Origin: Bradyrhizobium sp. AZCC 1721
GTDB taxonomy: Bacteria > Pseudomonadota > Alphaproteobacteria > Rhizobiales > Xanthobacteraceae
Assembly: GCF_036924715.1 (NCBI RefSeq)
Contig: NZ_JAZHSB010000001.1
Location: forward strand, 4,331,001-4,395,000
DNA length: 64,000 nucleotides
Reading direction: 5' to 3'
Shown: positions 61,197-64,000 of the stretch, one piece after another
Numbering within the stretch: the first letter of the stretch is position 1
Layout: every line of letters begins with the position of its first letter
Position numbers and translations under genes: made by a program
Notes under the pieces: model-generated
Told to the model about the DNA's origin: nothing
Databases searched by the model: none
What the model saw: the letters and a program-made list of their open reading frames with translations, nothing else

Positions 61197-63146
61197 ATGC
61201 CCCATCGAAATCCCCCAGACCCCGGCGGGCCGCTGCGGCGGGTGACATCGACGTCCCTGGTCATCGCCTTTGCGCTGGTCATGACCGCCTGCATCCTCGG
61301 CGTCATGGCCTGGAAGGTGCTCGACGCCAAGAAGGCGGCGCTGGCGAGCGGCCGCTCCGAGATCCAGAACCTCGCGCATTCGCTTTCCGAGCATGCCTCG
61401 CACACCATCCAGGCGGTCGATATCGCGATGGGCGGGATGGTCGACTTGCTGAAATACAGGGATCCCGATCCAGACCGGTTCAACAGATACCTCGCTGAAA
61501 CGGCGAAAACGCTGCCCCAATTGCGGAGCATCGGCGTCACAGATGCCAAGGGCAACTGGACTTATTCGTCATTGGCGGAGACACCGCGCCAAACCGTCTC
61601 GGATCGCAGCTATTTCGCCTACCATCGTGACAAACCGGACAACACGCTTCGGATCAGCGAACTGATGCAATCCCGTGTGGACGAGCAACCCTCCATGATC
61701 GTTCTTTCGAAACGCATCACCAAGCTCGACGGCAGCTTTGGCGGGGTCGTCGCAGCAGCGATCGAAAAGGATTACCTCAATAGCTTTTACCGGACATTCC
61801 AGCTCGGCCCCGACGGCGGCATCAGCCTGATACGGAATGATGGTGCGCTCCTGATGCGCTGGCCGCAGTCGGACAAGAGCACGGATCTCTCCAAGACCGA
61901 CCTATTCAGGAAGCATCTCAAGCAAAGTTCTGTCGGATACTACAAGATCATCTCGCCGTTCGACGGCATCGTGAAGCACCTTGGCTATGAGGAGACACCG
62001 CACTACCCGATGGTGGTCACCGTGGCCATATCGGAAGACTGGCTGCTTTCCGAATGGTGGAAGGGATTGCGGACCGACGCCATCGTCGCCGGCGTTCTGC
62101 TCTGCATGATCCTGATGCTGGCGGCGTTGGTTGCCCTGCAATTCCGCTTCCGCAGCAAGACGGAGCGCGCGCTGCGCGAGCGCGAGGCGCATTATCGCCT
62201 GCTGGCCAACAACATCGCCGATATCATCATCCTCATCGATGCCAACAGCCTGCTCCGCTATGTTTCCCGATCGGCCGAGCCGGTGCTGGGATTGCGTCCA
62301 AAAGATCTGGTCGGCAAGTCATGCTTCGACCTGGTCCATCCCGACGACAGGGACAGCGTCAAAGCGGCGACCATCCGGCTCGACGGCGCCGATAGCGTCA
62401 GTACGGTCGTGTTTCGGCACTATCGGGGCGACGGGACGCTGGCGTGGGTGGAAAGCAAGTTCAAGATGGCCTCCGCAACCAGCGACCCGGCGCGGACGGA
62501 ATTCCTCTGCGTCATCCGCGATGTGACTGAACGGAAGCGGATGGAGGATGAGCTGACCCAGCTCAACCGCCGCCTCACCCAGCTCGCCGCGACTGACGGG
62601 CTGACCGGGCTCACCAACCGCCGCACCTTCGATGGCTTCCTGCGGCGCGAATACGGAGCCTGCGAAGAGATTTCGGTGCTGCTGTTGGATATCGACAATT
62701 TCAAGGGCTACAACGACACCTACGGGCACCAGGCCGGCGACCGTTGCCTGCAGGCGGTTGCAAAAGCCATCGGCAATGCGACCGACAACACGTCAGGCCT
62801 GTCCGCGCGCTATGGCGGCGAGGAATTCGCCGTCGTATTGCCGAACAGCTCGGGAGACGATGCCTTGAAGATTGCCGAATCCATCCGGCTGACGGTTCGG
62901 GCGCTCGGCATTCCGAACACGGCCTCGAGCCGAGGCCACATTACCATCAGTGCAGGCGTTGCCGCAAAAACCCGTTCGACGATCGACGAGGCCGCGCTGG
63001 TGGGAGAAGCCGACATCGCCCTCTACGAGGCAAAGCGCCTCGGCCGCAACCGCAGCATCGTGTATTCCTCAGTCGACTTGCAATATGTCGACAGCGCCTC
63101 CATCCAGCACGACGGCGAGTTCGCGCCGGGCGAACGGACGCATTAG
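61197..63146 (+). CDS. CACHE-PAS-GGDEF diguanylate cyclase
   Basis: A 649-residue membrane sensor. Two membrane helices (about 18-38 and 293-315) enclose a periplasmic double-CACHE domain (about 45-290, ETPRQTVSDRSYFAYHRDKPDNTLRISELMQ). A PAS domain (about 330-445) precedes the C-terminal GGDEF domain with GGEEF. The inhibitory RxxD site is missing (NTSG at the equivalent place), so it should lack the product inhibition expected of PleD. It would make c-di-GMP in response to an external small molecule. Confidence 0.92.
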   Translation: MPHRNPPDPGGPLRRVTSTSLVIAFALVMTACILGVMAWKVLDAKKAALASGRSEIQNLAHSLSEHASHTIQAVDIAMGGMVDLLKYRDPDPDRFNRYLAETAKTLPQLRSIGVTDAKGNWTYSSLAETPRQTVSDRSYFAYHRDKPDNTLRISELMQSRVDEQPSMIVLSKRITKLDGSFGGVVAAAIEKDYLNSFYRTFQLGPDGGISLIRNDGALLMRWPQSDKSTDLSKTDLFRKHLKQSSVGYYKIISPFDGIVKHLGYEETPHYPMVVTVAISEDWLLSEWWKGLRTDAIVAGVLLCMILMLAALVALQFRFRSKTERALREREAHYRLLANNIADIIILIDANSLLRYVSRSAEPVLGLRPKDLVGKSCFDLVHPDDRDSVKAATIRLDGADSVSTVVFRHYRGDGTLAWVESKFKMASATSDPARTEFLCVIRDVTERKRMEDELTQLNRRLTQLAATDGLTGLTNRRTFDGFLRREYGACEEISVLLLDIDNFKGYNDTYGHQAGDRCLQAVAKAIGNATDNTSGLSARYGGEEFAVVLPNSSGDDALKIAESIRLTVRALGIPNTASSRGHITISAGVAAKTRSTIDEAALVGEADIALYEAKRLGRNRSIVYSSVDLQYVDSASIQHDGEFAPGERTH

Positions 63147-63230
63147 CCAGGGCGCGGAGCTGTCATGTAGCTGTGCAAAAAGCAGCTCGCTCAATATCCG
63201 CCTGCTGGACGCGAAAAGCCAACACCGGCC

Positions 63231-63602
63231 CTACTCCACGATTTTCCAATAGGAGTCCTTGCGGATCACCTTCCCGTTGCGAAACGTGTAGAAGTCACAA
63301 CCTCGGACCTCCTTTCTCGTGCCCTCGCGGGTGGTGCCTGTGAGTGTCCATTTTGAGATGCCGGTCTCGGCAGTCGAATCCACAAAATGCTCATCGTTGC
63401 CGTAGTGGACGTCAGGCAGACCTTCGAAGCGTGTTGCCAGCGCTTCCCGTACGTTCCGTTTGCCCTCGAAACGAGTCCCCCAAGGCTCGCTTCCCCGCGG
63501 CATCTCCAGGACGCAATCGTCAGAAAAGAACGCCATGATGCGATCAAGATCGTGCGCGTTGAAGGCATCACATAAACCCGTCAGCGTCGATCGAATGTCC
63601 AT
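63231..63602 (-). CDS. SnoaL-like nuclear transport factor 2-family protein
   Basis: A 123-residue NTF2-fold protein (SnoaL-like): DIRSTLTGLCDAFNAHDLDRIMAFFSDDCVLEMPRGSEPWGTRFEG. The acidic residues and cone-shaped cavity are shared with polyketide cyclases and many uncharacterised enzymes. The function is unknown. The ATG at 63602 gives the family length and has a GGAG site. Confidence 0.88.
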   Translation of the reverse strand: MDIRSTLTGLCDAFNAHDLDRIMAFFSDDCVLEMPRGSEPWGTRFEGKRNVREALATRFEGLPDVHYGNDEHFVDSTAETGISKWTLTGTTREGTRKEVRGCDFYTFRNGKVIRKDSYWKIVE

Positions 63603-63734
63603 CGCCCGTCTCCGCCCAGTCGGATGGTTGATATTTGCTCTGTGCGTTCGATCTCCGAATAGGCCATTGGCGACTGGGTCGGTCAAGGTCGGAGGCCCCC
63701 CGCGAACGGGCCCTGGTTCAAACAGCCACCGACG

Positions 63735-64000
63735 TTATATCGTCGGGAGCACCGAGAACCGCTCCCCTGCCCGCCGCAGCTTCAGCATCTCGGGATTGCC
63801 GGCGTCGTCGTGTACCGCCTCGACCCGGGCCGATGACGGCCCTCGCCGGCAAGCCGAGATCATCGCGGTCACCGGCTCCGCGGGACCTGCGAACAACGCC
63901 TCGACACGGCCGTCCCTGCGGTTGCGCACCCAGCCTTCGAGATCGCGCGCCCGTGCCGTGTCGTCGACCCAAGCGCGATAGCCGACGCCCTGCACCCGGC
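63735..64000 (-). CDS. acyP: acylphosphatase, 5' end outside the window
   Basis: The C-terminal 88 or so residues of an acylphosphatase. Near the truncated start it reads RVQGVGYRAWVDDTA, where the Arg binds the substrate phosphate, and GWVRNRRDGRVEALFAG, where the Asn orients the attacking water. It hydrolyses acyl phosphates such as carbamoyl or acetyl phosphate. The first codons lie beyond 64000, so the true start is not visible. Confidence 0.92.
   Translation of the reverse strand, partial: RVQGVGYRAWVDDTARARDLEGWVRNRRDGRVEALFAGPAEPVTAMISACRRGPSSARVEAVHDDAGNPEMLKLRRAGERFSVLPTI

Overview
The window looks like a chromosome segment of a Bradyrhizobium-type alphaproteobacterium (order Hyphomicrobiales). 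The evidence is the high GC content, the divK-pleD cell-cycle pair, the ParA-like division regulator MipZ, a DinB with an N-terminal zinc ribbon, ClpS-ClpA, a phasin, and intergenic palindromic repeats of the kind common in this genus. There are no rRNA genes, no CRISPR array, no complete insertion sequence and no prophage. The region is mostly ordinary core chromosome with short accessory patches.

Layout. 1-8.5 kb: rpmG, a divergent MFS exporter/TetR pair with a clean operator, a frameshifted beta-lactamase-like hydrolase flanked by REP-like hairpins, then pleD-divK facing a DUF3572-dinB pair, and a RidA-like protein. 8.6-12.6 kb: a GYD-domain protein and a three-gene 2-oxo acid dehydrogenase operon (E1 alpha, E1 beta, E2, no E3) headed by a strong inverted repeat. 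12.6-20.6 kb: an EipB-like envelope protein, a second RidA-like protein, a glycerophosphodiesterase, an N-acyltransferase, a HIT protein, a TrmO-like protein, an AzlCD-type exporter, a lytic transglycosylase and a PilZ protein. 20.6-28.5 kb: clpA, clpS, a TadG-like VWA protein, a phasin with paired operator-like palindromes, and a SPOR-tailed D,D-carboxypeptidase. 28.7-44.2 kb: a DnaJ-like membrane protein, a VWA protein, a lipase-like hydrolase, an XRE/reductase pair, mipZ, panC, several DUF proteins, a GST, a phytanoyl-CoA dioxygenase-like enzyme, a TonB/TolA-like protein, an aldo/keto reductase and mgtE. 44.2-48.9 kb: two paralogous secreted polysaccharide deacetylases and envelope proteins of unknown function.

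49-52 kb is the most accessory-looking stretch. It holds a Phd/PIN toxin-antitoxin module with its own palindrome, a DUF1326-DUF2182 pair that looks like a metal-handling module, a decayed glyoxalase (VOC) fragment and a tRNA-Leu(GAG). 52.2-64 kb: a FliN-like motor switch protein, lipB, two LysR/tautomerase pairs, a PAS hybrid histidine kinase, an operon of a GbsR/MarR-like regulator, DUF4166 and a membrane-anchored TIGR01777 reductase, a CACHE-PAS-GGDEF diguanylate cyclase, a SnoaL-like protein and an acylphosphatase cut by the window edge.

Themes: cell-cycle and c-di-GMP signalling (DivK, PleD, PilZ, a second GGDEF protein, a hybrid kinase), envelope upkeep (EipB, lytic transglycosylase, carboxypeptidase, deacetylases, TonB/TolA-like) and proteolysis (ClpAS). 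Several perfect inverted repeats sit at promoters of regulator-linked genes. The best candidates for an undescribed system are the GbsR-DUF4166-membrane SDR operon and the DUF1326-DUF2182 pair. Nothing here is a clear new defence or mobile system.
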